Origin: Paramecium sonneborni
Taxonomy: Eukaryota; Ciliophora; Oligohymenophorea; Peniculida; Parameciidae
NCBI GenBank assembly: GCA_905182985.1
Contig: CAJJDN010000027.1
Coordinates: forward strand, 383,468-447,467
Direction of reading: 5' to 3'
Length of the DNA stretch: 64,000 nucleotides
This document shows, in pieces, positions 22,408 through 34,438 of the stretch. Made by a program: the position numbers and the translations under genes. Each line of letters starts with the position of its first letter. Positions within the stretch are counted from its first letter, which is position 1. Under the pieces are notes generated by a model. The model was not told the origin of the DNA, did not search any database, and saw only the letters and a program-made list of their open reading frames with translations.

Positions 22408-23549
22408 TCAAAAATTTTTAAATTACTCTATAAAACTAAAAAATTTATCAATATAATTCTTAGGTCCTGGGGATGTATTAGTTGATTATGATTATGTTGT
22501 ATGACTATTGTTGCCTTCTTAACCATCATTTGAAATCTTGGTTTTATTATTAGGCGTTAAACTATTTAAGATTAGAATTTTATTTACTATTAAATATCAT
22601 TAACAGCCTTGAGTGTGATATTCTTTTATTTCACTTTTAATTTTAATTATTCATTTTCATAATGGTTAAATAAATTATGAGTCTTCATATTCTATTTCAT
22701 CCATTTACATAAATAAATTTACTCTATACCAGGTCTAAACTCTGGATTCTTAATTAGTAATGCTTAAATCAAATTAATTAAATGTTCACTGATGTCATGT
22801 CTTCTAGAAATTATTAATTGATTATTAAGTATATTATTGATCAATTCTTGTTGATCCTTTCCATTGAATGGGAATGAACTATGTAATAATTCCTATGTTA
22901 TTTTCATAATTACAAAAAGGATAACTCCCAATGACCAAGTATCAACTTTAAAATCCAGTACTTATTTTGATACTACTTCAGGCGGCATATATTCAGTTGT
23001 CCCACACATTACATTTTCAACTGGAAGCTACTGAACCTTAATGGCCCATCCAAAATCACATAATTTTAAGGTACCATCTTCATTAATTAAGATGTTTTCA
23101 AACTATTTTAGAAATTTAACATTACTTTCAAATCTCTATGGACAATATTATTCTTATGGAGATAGTCTACTCCACTTAGAATTTAATTGAATATCTAAAA
23201 TACTTCATCTTCTGTGAATTGAGTCTTTGGATGAATCAAATGACCCTTACTACAATATTCAAGTAGAATATAGATGTTGCTTTAATCCTCCCAATATGAA
23301 TACAATTTCACTATATGTTTATGATTACAAGAATAGTGAATTGCTATTTCACTTTGAATCATCTAATTTGCATTATACATGTTGATTAATTGTTTCGAAA
23401 TCTTCATTTTACTTATATCAATAAAATACAATTTTGCATGCATACTCATTTTGAGTGTTTAGATCTTTTACCAAATATACAGATCCAAATGAACCTGAAC
23501 CCAATTACTTCAATGTTTAGTAATAGTTACCACATCCAGTAATTATCAT
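22408..23549 (-). CDS. Aurora-like Ser/Thr kinase
   Basis: 347 residues from five exons; introns of 28, 23, 21 and 26 nt, the first (23402-23429) ending AAG. The kinase domain occupies residues 8 to about 260: LGSGSFGSVYLV, YACKII, IVHRDLKFENILI, CDFGWAI and the activation segment CGTTEYMPPE. The tryptophan after DFG and the TEYMPPE segment are Aurora hallmarks. The C-terminal tail is Asn/Thr/Ser-rich and ends with a short hydrophobic helix FFSFIEQF. Aurora kinases act in mitosis and, in some protists, in ciliary disassembly. It is convergent with the dehydrogenase, 40 bp between stops. Confidence 0.85.
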
Positions 23550-23716
23550 TATGTTATAAAATTATTATATTTTATTGTCTCTCAATCATTTTTATACCAA
23601 TAATAATATTTTCTATAGCTAATGATTTATTTCAATTCAAATTTTATAAATCTTTTCCTAAAAATCATTTTAAGAAGACCTGAAATTTCAAAAAGGAATA
23701 TTCATTTCATACCTTC

Positions 23717-24856
23717 TCAATTGTAATTTATAATTGTATTAAATGGAAAAGTCGCTCCAAACAATTATTAATCAAATAGTTTAATTAATCTAAATTTTAT
23801 TAGACATCCAATATTATAATTTAATAGTAACAAAAAAACATTTTAATCAAATAGACTTTATTCTCTCCTCTTCTAATTATGGATTACTTCCATTGCTCTA
23901 ATTTGTATCTATGATTAAACTCTTTAAATACCATCTTTACTGGATCCTCCATTCTGTTCATTATTATTATCCGAACTACCAGCTCCATTACTCATTGTAT
24001 TCTAATTGGTTTTATTAAACTTTTGAACCATATCTAAAATTATATTTCTATTTATAAACTTTGTATTTAATCAGTCTAAGAACTGTTAGTCAATCTAAAT
24101 AATAATTAACACATCAATTCACTATAGGTTTGGCGCTTGCTCTTTATAATACTAAATTCCATAAATAAAGAGTGATAAGACTCAAGCAGCGTGGATTAAG
24201 TGTTTTAAAACTAGTAGCATTACAAAAAGATACCTATTCAATTTATTTACTAAAGAAATTTGATTCCAAATTTATATTTTGTATCTCTTATTTCAATGAA
24301 TTGAATTTATCAAATATATCATCCTGAATTTACTTCACTTTCTAATTTTTCATTTTTATTGATTTCTCTTTTTTTGCCTTAACCCCGCCATTTCTTCTAG
24401 GTATGTTCATCAACAGGTTTCTATGTTATTGATATTTATATACTCCATATTTCTTCTAAAATAATAATGACTAAATTCATTTTAATTGTTAACATTACGA
24501 ATTTTCTTGAATCCATACATATTTAATTGCCTTATAAATGAACTGAAATTATGATGTTTAAAATGGGTTGGAAGGATTTCATTACTCAATTTGGTCTGAT
24601 CTTTTACCACAAAAGCATTTCCTTTATCAGTGAATCCAATAATATCATCGTTTTCTGGATTCTAAAAGTTATTAAAATCAAATGAAATATATTTAATAAT
24701 TCGAGAATTTAATTCCTAAAATCATCAAAATTTCTGATGATCAATTTAGGAATATTCGAGCATGTATAAATAGTTAAATACCATTACGATATTGTAGGTT
24801 TTGAGTAAAAAGTTTGGCACTCCTTTTTTCATACTTTTTGCTTTCTTCTAAGACAT
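23717..24856 (-). CDS. Heat-shock-factor-type DNA-binding protein
   Basis: The HSF winged-helix domain is clear: GVPFLLKTYN-like start (here GVPNFLLKTYNIV), NPENDDIIGFTDKGN, then LPTHFKHHNFSSFIRQLNM and YGFKKIRN, which is the HSF recognition helix signature. A coiled coil with hydrophobic heptads follows (KQIEQFQNTQSTLLESYH), as in HSF trimerisation regions, then a Ser/Asn-rich tail. HSF proteins bind nGAAn arrays and drive stress genes. The intron between KTYNI and NPENDD is unclear: a 72-nt intron would add about 20 residues, a roughly 120-nt one gives a perfect match to the family. The exact C-terminus after residue 300 is also uncertain. Confidence 0.8.
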
Positions 24857-25259
24857 TCGTAAGTATTCTTGATATTTATTTTGCAAATTAAAAAAATTAT
24901 TAAAATATCTGATTATCTATGTGCCTTTTAGTCATAATATTATACAATAATAAAACAATAAGTTGATTTTGACAAAAGATAACATAAAATTCATATTTTG
25001 ACATCAACTAGCCAAAATAAATATCTGTTAATTAAGGATTTATGGATTTTCAAAATTTCCTTTGTAAACTATAATTTAGACAAGATAGAGGCATAATAGA
25101 TGAATTTAAATGATAAAGAAATGAAAAAAAAATGACTGTAATTTCAAAATAAAAAAAATCGAACTAATTACTAGAAATTATATTTCGATTTACTAGATTG
25201 ATCAATCAGATTGGTTCTATTTCATTATATGATACAAAAATTAAAAAAAATAACAATGA
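24857..25259. other. Non-coding spacer
   Basis: 403 bp with frequent TGA in all three frames of both strands and long A/T runs. I see no gene and no RNA in it. Confidence 0.4.
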
Positions 25260-27660
25260 TCATAATACCATTTTCTCGAAATTTATTTCATTCTTTCTAT
25301 TTTGAGTAATACCTATTTAAGAAAAAAAGTTTGAAGTAAATTTAGTCAGATCAAGCCTTATGGTATACCTCTTCTCAACTTAAATTCCTTTGTAAGTTTG
25401 CGTCGTTAAAAATACTATCTAGTATTCGTTTTTGAATTTCTATAATTTTTTCGTGTCATGAATAGACTATATTCCATTTTAATAATGATAAGGTCTTTGT
25501 GAATTTCTAATTATACTTAATTTCTAAGAATCTTTGACAACAAATCAAAAATGGATTATTTAATAAACCATTTTAGGCAATATGAGATTATTCCATAATA
25601 AACACTACACCACTAATAATTAAGCTATCATAACAATAGATAGTATATGATGTTAGGTTTTTGTCTTTAAGTATAGTTTCCAAGCCTGAAGCGATAAAAA
25701 TAGGTATAAAAATAATGCCAAATTTATAAAATATTGTATTGTCTATGCTAATATATTAAGAGGTATTTACAGAAGCTGATTGATATGATAAACTATCAGA
25801 ATTACTGGATTCTTTCATTTACCTTTTTCTAGAAAGTGTTAGATTAATAAAAAATCTCAATTTTATTTTCTTTGGAGTACTTTATTAACTGGAGAAGATT
25901 ACATTACTTTTAAATATCTGATAATGAAGTTGATATGCAGTAATTTCTCCTTAGTTTTCTAAGAGATTAATCTCTGATTTAGTGATGTATTTTGAATTAT
26001 CTGGAACAGACAACAATCTTTAGGGGAAAGATTTGATTTGAGGATTTATTAATGAAGAAAGATTAACACTATTTTGAAGTTATAAATTTAAGCTAAATAA
26101 TCTGTAGATATTGCAATTTTATTTACATTAATAAGTTTATTGTATCGATCTCTGGATTTGCTATTGAAGAGAGAGATTACATTATATGAGAATGCGAAAT
26201 TTTTAGAATATAATGATCTATATTTTCTTAAGTTGGTTCTTGTTATTAAAAGAAGTTTCAATTTTTATAATGTTTTTTCATTCAATTTTTGTTTTGTAGT
26301 ATTCTGTTAATAATTTTTAATTTTTTAAAGATTATTTTAATAATAGTATTTCAGCAGTTTCTTTTTATTTGAACTGTTCATATTATCTTTTGAATTTTTT
26401 ATTATAAATTTACTGTAAATAATATTTTTCATATTATTGTAAGAGTACACAAAATTATTCACCTTTTAGTTAAACAATGAGCTAATCTTTTCTTTAAACA
26501 TCTTTTTTCAACCATTAATTCTCAATTTTCTTGTAAATATTTCTAAAAGAATGAAAAGGTTCAATTTACTGGAGTTTTTTAATTATTGACTATTAAAATA
26601 GGTTTTATGAATCAATGATACTCTTTTTTCAATGTTTCAATTATTTCATCAGTCCATATCTTATTCTGAATATACAAAGTGAATTTTTAAATGATTAAAA
26701 TTTTTTTAGATTCCAAAGATTAATTAGAATCAGAAGTCTCTCCAACTTTTATTTATCAAGGATTGAATTCTAATAGTTTAGAATCTTATTTAAGAGAATA
26801 TTTAGATTGGATTATTCAATTGACTCTTAGAATTTACTATTCTATTAATTTTCTATATATTTTTTTATTACTTATGTAATTCAATCAAGAATAAATCGAA
26901 AATTTTCATCATTTATCTCCACTCTCTTATTTCCTGATTGAATGATTATATTAATTCCTATTATTTATATAGAATAATTTGATTTTGACATACATAGATG
27001 TCGTTTTCTATTAGATATCCTCTCTAATCCATCTTTATTCCTTTTTATCAGTGAAGTTAAATTTTATTTTACTTTTCAATAGATTCATTAAAATCATATT
27101 TATACAAAATTATGAGTTCTCTTGAATCAATACTCAAAGACCATTCATCTAAATATTAAAAAAATAAAAGTATGAGAAAAATTCTTCATTTCGTTTCTTT
27201 ATATTACCATGATTGAATATCTCATAATATTTTTTTGTTGACTTCAATTAAGAAATCAGTGTTTTGCTATGTTAAACAATAAATTTCAGATTTACCGATT
27301 TTAGTTTACTATCGTCTTCTTTCAAAATTAGCAAAAATTCCAAAATTTAAATACAAGCTCAAAACCTTTTCAAAAAAAGTCTTAAGAGTATGATATTTTA
27401 ATTAAAATTCCATTTTCTTAAGATTATATTCATAATCTTTATATTATTCAAATAACATATAATTTTAAATATTCACTCAAAATGTGTGATATTAAGATTC
27501 TACACAATGCACTATGAATGAAGCCCATCTATCAACCATTTAATACCTTTAGTGTTAGCAACTTTCCTAATCATTCTCAAAAATAATAAAGTAAATTATT
27601 ACTCTTTTTCTTAAGTATCTTATCTTTTAAATTGTCAAAAACTATATTATTTGATTTCAT
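25260..27660 (-). CDS. Unresolved multi-exon protein
   Basis: A coding signal is present over most of this stretch but I could not join all exons. Near the start (27660) MKSNNIVFDNLKDKI is read. Further on come a helical charged part (EQYKDYEYNLKKMEFQLKY), several segments with WD40-like rhythm (GKSEIYCLTQQNTDFLIEV, WSLSIDSRELIILYKYDF), and a Gln/Lys-rich coiled coil (QQYEKYYLQQIYNKKFKRQ). The C-terminal part includes VPDNSKYITKSEINLLE and RKRQMKESSNSDSLS and appears to end at the TGA at 25260-25262. It may be one large gene or two adjacent ones. Family unknown. Confidence 0.35.
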
Positions 27661-28940
27661 TAATTTTACAAATAAAATATCTTAATTTTCATTTAGATTC
27701 ATAAATTTAAATTATCAAATAATATCGATACTGTATAATAAAAAAAGAAATTTCTCTTAAAATATGATTTATTAGGTAAGGTTAAAGAATATAATATATG
27801 TTAATAAAAATCGGAGTAAAAATCAAATCAATATAATAATTTATAATGGTACTTGTTAAAAATTTCTAAATACATCAGTTTATCCATTTTTAAGTAATGA
27901 AGAGGATTCAATTTTTCAATAGAAATCTAGCCGATTTGTATAAACAAAATGAAAACATTTTAAAAGTAACTTTAATATCTATCTACCAATTTTTCTGCAC
28001 TTTTTATAGAATCTTAAAAAAATACAATAAATAATATTCATCCAAAAAATAGGTAATAAAAAAAAAGTACAATAGTTAAGTTCTTTTTCTTGTGTTTCTA
28101 AAATTGAAATTAATTATAATTTTCTTACTCAAACAAAACACACATTAGGGAGCAGGAAAATTAAAAAATTAATAAATACACTAACCCAATTGAGAATTTT
28201 AACAATCTAACTTTATTCTTTAATAATAAATTCACAAGATTATTGTTCTACAATATTCTTTTATATTTCTGTGAATAATTCAATTTATATGATCAGAATT
28301 ATAAAAACTTAAAATAAATTCTGATCATACATATTGATTATTTATTTTATACATTTTTGCTTAATAGCAAATAGTAAAAAGAATAAAATAATCTACATAA
28401 CAGAGAATGCAATACTTGTTTAAGAAAGCGGAAATTTATAGAAATAGTAATATGTTATTGATTAGATTAGTGTTGCTGTAACAATTAAAATCTATATCTA
28501 CATCATAGCAATTTTAACATCAAGATCGCTGGGATGAGTACTTTTCAAATAAGTATTCTATTTCTTTTAAAAAAAGTATCTATAGTTTGAATTTGATGAA
28601 ATTTTTGCATAAATAAAATAATTAATATATTTATTTCATCTATAAAAAAGAATGGGTTAAACTTCCAATAAATTTTGTTTAAAATAATATGAAATTCGAC
28701 TTGTACTTTTGAAGATTTAAATAAATTGTTATTTTTTACTAAAATCTGTATTTGTTTAAAGATGGTCTATTTATGCAGGCTTAATTGAATTGTTACTGAA
28801 ATTAAATCAGGATAAATTCTTTCTAAGAATGAACAGCTGATTTTTGATTTCTCAGTGTATTTGTTGTTCAATTAATACATTAATCAAGATATATTATTGA
28901 TTCACAAGTAATTACAATAGAAAAACCAACTCAATTAAAT
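27661..28940. other. Long AT-rich region without a firm gene
   Basis: 1.28 kb of very AT-rich DNA. One minus-strand frame, 28545-28880, stays open for 112 codons from an ATG, but with only TGA as stop such lengths are expected by chance here and its composition is Ile/Phe/Lys-rich without a motif. I treat it as non-coding. Confidence 0.35.
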
Positions 28941-29996
28941 TCAAACCCATTTGACTCTTCTTCCACTTTCCCATATTCCTTTCTTTGAGATACCATAAAA
29001 ATCAATATAAATTCCTTCTCCATGCTAATGACCATCTTTCCACATACCATCATATACTCTTCCATCATCCCAGTAATAAATTCCATATCCATGTTTTATA
29101 TCATTTTAATATTCTCCAACATATTTCTTACCGTCTGGCCATTTCAAAGTACCCTTTCCATTCATTTTATTTTGTATCCATTATCCATCATAGATTTTTC
29201 CATTAAACCATGTGTAAACACCATTACCATGGATATCATTTTATTCAAACTGACCTTAATAAATTGAACCATCATTAAAGAGTATCTTACCATAGCCATG
29301 TTTTTTCCCTTCATAGTAATCTCCTTCATATTTTGAACCATCAGGCCATATTTCTTGTCCTTTTCCATTCTATTAATCATCTTTCCATTATCCTTTATAA
29401 ATTGCTCCATTAGAATGAACATATTTTCCAAACCCATTAGCTCTATCATTTAACCATTCACCTTCATAGATATCCCCATCAGTATGATATAACTTTCCTA
29501 TCCCTTATGCCATATCTTATTTCCATTCTCCATCATAAATTGAGCCATCTTTATAAATCATCCTACCTTTTCCCCATTTTTATCCTCTCATCCATTATCC
29601 TTCATATGTACTTCCATCAACCATTTCTATTATTGGTAATTCAGTTGGTTCTATAAAATTCATTGTATTTTTCACTAAAGCCAAATCTCCCTTAAATTTG
29701 ATCGATTAAACATAATTTAATTTTAAAGTTTCTCTTTTACCAGAATATGCCACAATATCAACTGTTTCCCCTTAACTTTCACATTATTTTGTTTATGGTG
29801 GCCTTAATTCTAACTTCATAATTTTCCTTACTCTATATCCTCTATAATATGATTAAATTTTTATAATCATGGCTATTTTTTCAAAATATTCCTTTTCTTC
29901 ATCTATCGTTAAAGCTTTAACTATTTCTTAAGTAACTATTTTTTCAATTATAATCACCTAATCTTTTTTACAACATAAAGTTGAAATTTATCCCAT
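28941..29996 (-). CDS. MORN-repeat protein with IQ motif and myristoylation site (copy 1)
   Basis: 351 residues, no intron. It begins [12 protein letters not shown], a glycine-2 myristoylation context followed by palmitoylatable cysteines, so membrane tethering is likely. At residue 55-70 an IQ motif, [15 protein letters not shown], should bind calmodulin or a centrin. From about residue 125 on come ten or so MORN repeats of 23 residues ([51 protein letters not shown]). Two further genes here, 33320-34438 and 54930-56040, share the full layout. MORN proteins bind phospholipids or scaffold the cortex and cilia; the target is not known. Confidence 0.88.
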
Positions 29997-30154
29997 TCTA
30001 AAAAAATTATTAAAATTATTTTGAAGTGATATACAAAAGAAGGTCAAAAATTAGTGATCATAAAATCTATAATTTTACCATTTTTAATATCTTATGTATA
30101 TTAATAGATTTAACACAATTATTTTAAGTTGTAATAATTGTTATAATATGAAAA

Positions 30155-30985
30155 TCACTTCAATTCAGGTTAAACGGATTTTAAGAAGGCTTCTAAGTGT
30201 TATCCTTAATATTTGAGAAATTCAATTTCTTATTTCCTTTTTTATTCTTCAATTTAATTTCTTTCTTTAATTTTCTTATCCAAAGAATCCTTCTTATTTA
30301 GCAAATCAATTCTCTGAATTGTAATATAAAGATTAATTTACCTTTTCTTCAAGTTTTTATTTCCTTTACTCTAATTAAACTATCTTTTCTTCCAATTCAC
30401 TTTTTCCCATCTCAGCCTACAATTATTTTCTCATTCCAAATGTAACAGATGAATTATATAATGTTTAATAAGCAGCTATAGTCATTTTTAGTTCATCTCT
30501 GACTCTCATCAATAATAATCCTATTTGATTGTTATTTTATTTGATTACCTCTTTCTGGACAATCAATTGTAACTTGTCTTATAATCTCATCAAAACATTA
30601 ACTTAATAATTCTTCTCTTATTGGACAGATACCAGTTTCTCTAAAATTATTAAATAACAGATATAATTACCTAGCTTATCTAGCTAATAATCTCTCATCA
30701 AGAAGTTTTTATAAGTTTCCAACATCTTCCCTTGTTGCTGGAACATGTGAAACATATTAAATAAAATGCTTTCCATCATGATCCCATTCAATTGGAGGTA
30801 ATATGGCATTTAAAATATCCTAAACTGATGTGATTTCTTACTTCTGTATTTGGTTTTGATTCTAAAGGTGAAAGTTATGCTTTCTTTTTTCCTTACAATC
30901 CTCTAGTGACATCATTGGTAATACTAACTTCTATAGGATTTTCATATTTCACCAAAGATTCTCTTGGAGGTTTAACTTCTGCCAT
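30155..30985 (-). CDS. DNALI1: Axonemal inner-arm dynein light chain p28
   Basis: 240 residues from five exons with introns of 22, 30, 28 and 28 nt, the last ending in CAG. Strong match to p28/DNALI1: LPPIEWDHDGKHF, THE-like VSHVPATREDVGNLQKLLD, RETGICPIREELLSQCFDE, and the family core RVRDELKMTIAAYQTLYNS followed by VTFGMRKQLQAEMGK. The C-terminal third is coiled coil. p28 is a light chain of single-headed inner-arm dyneins and acts in ciliary beating together with actin or centrin. Length fits the family (about 240-260). Confidence 0.95.
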
Positions 30986-31112
30986 ATAATGATGATTTTA
31001 AAATATAATTATAACAATTTTATAACTTTTTAAAAATAACTAATTGTATACTTATTAGGAGTCAATCTAAAATTAAAAAAAAATATTGTAAGTGGAAAAT
31101 CATAATTTATTC

Positions 31113-32860
31113 TCATTGTTTAATTTTCTTTTTATAAATTAGAAATCTATTCTGAATATTATTTTAAATTTATGTAGCAATGGAATCCATTTGTAATAAT
31201 TTTTGATTAGAGCTAAGTTCAGTTGGGTTTTTAGTATTAGAAGTAGATTTTTAATTTTTAATTTCTTTATTATTTTCATTTGGTTAGGTTTACAAAGGTT
31301 TTTGTTCCATTTTAAAAGATAATCTTCCTTATCTTGAAGGTATTTTATGAATGGATGTATTGTTTTACATACTAACACGTTCTGTGATAATAAATTTATT
31401 ATATCCTTGAGGTATAATATTTTATCTTTGATTAGGAAATTATTCATTTTCAATCTTTTTGAAGAACTCTCCAATATGAACTTATCTTGTTTATTTTGTA
31501 AGTGGTTATTAATTACTAAGAGAAGGTTCTCTTTTTTGAATAGGTTCTTAGGATCTGGTTTTGGTTCGTCTAGGGGGAAAATAAATAAATAAATAAAAAA
31601 GTTATACATTTTTTTAGTGATTGAAATATTGTTTTAATTTTCTAAATGATTTTTTCTTGGAGATTATGTAATTTATCCTGGGGTAACATCGTTATTTTAT
31701 TTTTCCTATTATTATTGATAAGGAGATTTGCTTTTAAGTTTGATTTTTAAAATGTAGGAAGTATTTTCATTAATTTAATTGTGTTGTTGGACTTGAGAAA
31801 TGATTTATTATTATTAATTAAAAATTTATGATGAGGTTTGGGATTGGAATTAAGAGTTTCTATTTTATAATAGATAATAAGTGGTAGTGATTTGATTATG
31901 TTTATTATTTTGAATCATTTCTATTATTTCATTTTAAGTAGACAATCCAAATTGAACCATTTATTATATAATATCATTATCAATTTTAAGAGATTATGGA
32001 ATGGAATATTTACCAGCAAATTTGATGAAATCATGATTTTTAATTTCTTATAATGTAATACGTTATGCAGGATCTTTCATTAATAATTTTTTAAGTAAAT
32101 CAGCTGCTTATAAACTAACATGTTTAGGTAAATGATAATCTGAGTTTTTAATCTTTTCATATAATTTTTTGGTATTTTGATCTTCAAATGGTACACATCT
32201 ATAAAAATGAAATAGTATTATTACCCACAAATCATTGCATATAATATTATTCCACTGGACCAAATGTCTGTAAATAGACCATCGTAAGAAAGTCCTTATA
32301 ACATTTCAGGTGCAGCATAACATGGACTGCCACAAGGTGTTTTTAATTTCTATCCAGATTAATATGTTGATGATAATCCAAAATCAACGACTTTTAATAT
32401 ACCTTCGTTAAGGAGTACATTTTCTGGTTTTAAATCTCTATGAACAACTTGATGTTGATGGATATAAGTAACTGCGTTTATGAGTTAAATGAAGAGTTTA
32501 GCAGCTTCTCTCTCTTCAAGACGTTTATTCTGTACTATATGATCGAATAGTTCTCCACCACTAGCATACTCTGTAATAATGTATAATTTAGTATCACTTT
32601 CGACAATCTAATATGCAAATGGCTTACTTCAAATAATTGAACAACATTTGGATGTCTTAATTTTCTTAATATTTAAATCTCTCTATGAATCCTTACATAA
32701 TCTGATTCTTGTTATTTAGTTTTGTCGATTATCTTTATAGCAACCTAAGTTAAAATAATAACCCTCTCTATACCTTCTCACCTGTCAATTTATGTATACC
32801 TAATTTTACCTTGCTAAATGTTCCCTATCCTAAGTCTTTATCTATTATATATGATTTCAT
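31113..32860 (-). CDS. SNF1/AMPK-like Ser/Thr kinase with UBA-like region
   Basis: 544 residues after introns of 29, 20, 26 and 38 nt. The N-terminal kinase domain is complete: [40 protein letters not shown], and the activation loop [15 protein letters not shown], typical of SNF1/AMPK-related kinases. After it come residues resembling the UBA/auto-inhibitory region ([19 protein letters not shown]). The rest is a Gln/Asn/Lys-rich tail ending in IYKKKIKQ at a TGA at 31113-31115. Family knowledge suggests an energy or stress signalling role. Only 7 bp separate its start codon from that of the divergent OTU gene. Confidence 0.88.
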
Positions 32861-32867
32861 TAATTTA

Positions 32868-33296
32868 ATGATTGATGTGAAAGGTGATGGAAATTGTTTG
32901 TTTCGTTGTGTTGCTCTGGCACTTTAAGGCACTCAAAACACTCATCATGATTTTAGACTCATGTGTGCCAATATAATCTAAGAAAATCAAACTTTATTCA
33001 AAGATAAAATTCATCAAGGAATGCTTAAATAATACGATCCATAAAAAGATGTCTTTCAATAATATGTTCAATAAGTACAAAATGGATAGATAATGGGAGG
33101 ATTAATCGAATTATAAGCACTTTCCCTTGGATTAAATGTTGAATTTAATGTGGAAGGAATTGGTAATAAATTATTAGATATTGGATTATCACATAATCCA
33201 AAAAAATAAATAGAATTGTGTAGAATAAAGAATGATAAATATAAAGATGGACATTACATGTTTAAGAAAATCCATAAAATAAAAAAAAAGAAATGA
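32868..33296 (+). CDS. OTU-family cysteine protease (deubiquitinase-like)
   Basis: 142 residues in one exon. The catalytic cysteine loop is right at the N-terminus, KGDGNCLFRCVA (Asp7, Cys10), followed by SLGLNVEFNVEG and, near the C-terminus, the catalytic histidine in KYKDGHYMFK (His129). This is a minimal OTU fold that begins directly at the active site, so the first strand found in larger OTUs must be absent or rearranged. It ends in a basic tail KIKKKK. The ATG at 32868 is the only one upstream of the active site. The start codon of the divergent kinase lies 7 bp away, so the two must share a tiny bidirectional promoter or use leaderless-like transcripts. Confidence 0.85.
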
Positions 33297-33319
33297 GTTT
33301 AAATTATATATTAAAATAT

Positions 33320-34438
33320 ATGGGTAATAATTGTACTGGTTAGTGTGCAGGTTGCTATAAAAGAGACATAGAAATATTAGTAAGGATCTTAAATTGTATT
33401 CATAGAAAAGTGAATAACATCAAGTATTATCAGAGAAACCATATGAATCATTAAGCAGAAAAAGTTCTAAAAATTATCTATAAGATGCTATCCCTTTGGG
33501 TAGTAAGTGTGAGATAAATACAAAACCTATAACAAAAAGTGTTGTAGATATTGTGGGAGATAAATCAAAAAAAACAAAGGCTATAATAAAAATCTAGTCT
33601 TAATGGAGAGGTTATTCAGTTAGAAAAAAGGTTCCATTTTTGAATTAAGTTAAAACAAGTGTTGAAACAGAAGTAAGTAAAACAACAGGTAGTTACTTTG
33701 AAAGATTAGGAAATGAATAAAAATTAAAAAAGTAAATGAATATACTTATTTAAAAGATTAGCAAAAATGTATAATGGTTAATGGTTAGGTAAAGAGAGAC
33801 ATGGTAAAGGTATTTAAAGTTGGCCAGATGGAGCAATATATGATGGTGATTGGGAACATAATAAAGCTAATGGGAGAGGAATATTTCGTCATGCTGATAA
33901 GATTGAATATGAAGGGTAATGGAAGAATAGTAGGGCATGTGGTTTTGGTATAATGAGATCTCCTAATGGAGCATATTATGAAGGTGAATGGGAGAATGAT
34001 CTTTAACATGGATATGGGAAAGAGAAGTGGGCTGATGGTTCAATTTATGAAGGTCAATATTATAGAGGATTAAAACATGGAAAAGGAAAATATATATGGA
34101 AGGATACAAGTTATTATGAAGGAGATTGGTAAAATAATAAGATTCATGGATTGGGAGCATATCATTGGTTTGATGGTAGAGGTTATATTGGATAATGGTT
34201 AAATGGTATGATGAATGGACATGGGGAATATAGTTGGAGTGATGGTAGAAAATATGTTGGAGAATATTAAAATGATTAAAAACATGGTTATGGAGAATAT
34301 AAATGGGTAGATGGAAAAGTATTTAGAGGAATGTGGTAAAAAGGAGTTTAACATGGAGAAGGAGTTTATGTGACTGTTGATGGAAGAACTAAAAAAGGAT
34401 TATGGTAAGAAGGTAAATTAGTTTAATGGTTGAAATGA
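33320..34438 (+). CDS. MORN-repeat protein with IQ motif and myristoylation site (copy 2)
   Basis: 355 residues with introns of 26 and 25 nt, the second (33732-33756) ending AAAAG. I chose the ATG at 33320 (MGNNCTGQCAGC) over the one at 33293, because it gives a Gly2/Cys5 acylation context like its paralogues and because the earlier ATG overlaps the OTU stop codon. An IQ motif IQSQWRGYSVRKK lies at about residue 120. Nine MORN repeats follow (YNGQWLGKERHGKGIQSW, YEGQYYRGLKHGKGKYIW, YVGEYQNDQKHGYGEYKW). The ending KKGLWQEGKLVQWLK resembles the ends of the other two copies. Confidence 0.87.

Noticed and set aside
28545..28880. 112-codon minus-strand open frame
   Set aside because: With TGA as the only stop, such frames arise by chance in this AT-rich DNA. 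Composition is Ile/Phe/Lys-rich with no motif.
31139..31609. 156-residue minus-strand frame at the end of the SNF1-like kinase gene
   Set aside because: It overlaps the same DNA in a different frame. Removing a 38-nt intron gives a charged tail in frame with the kinase and an exact multiple of three, so the long frame is a shadow.
33293..33319. ATG at 33293 overlapping the OTU stop as start of MORN copy 2
   Set aside because: The ATG at 33320 gives the MGNNC acylation motif shared by both paralogues; coding overlaps of this kind are otherwise not needed.
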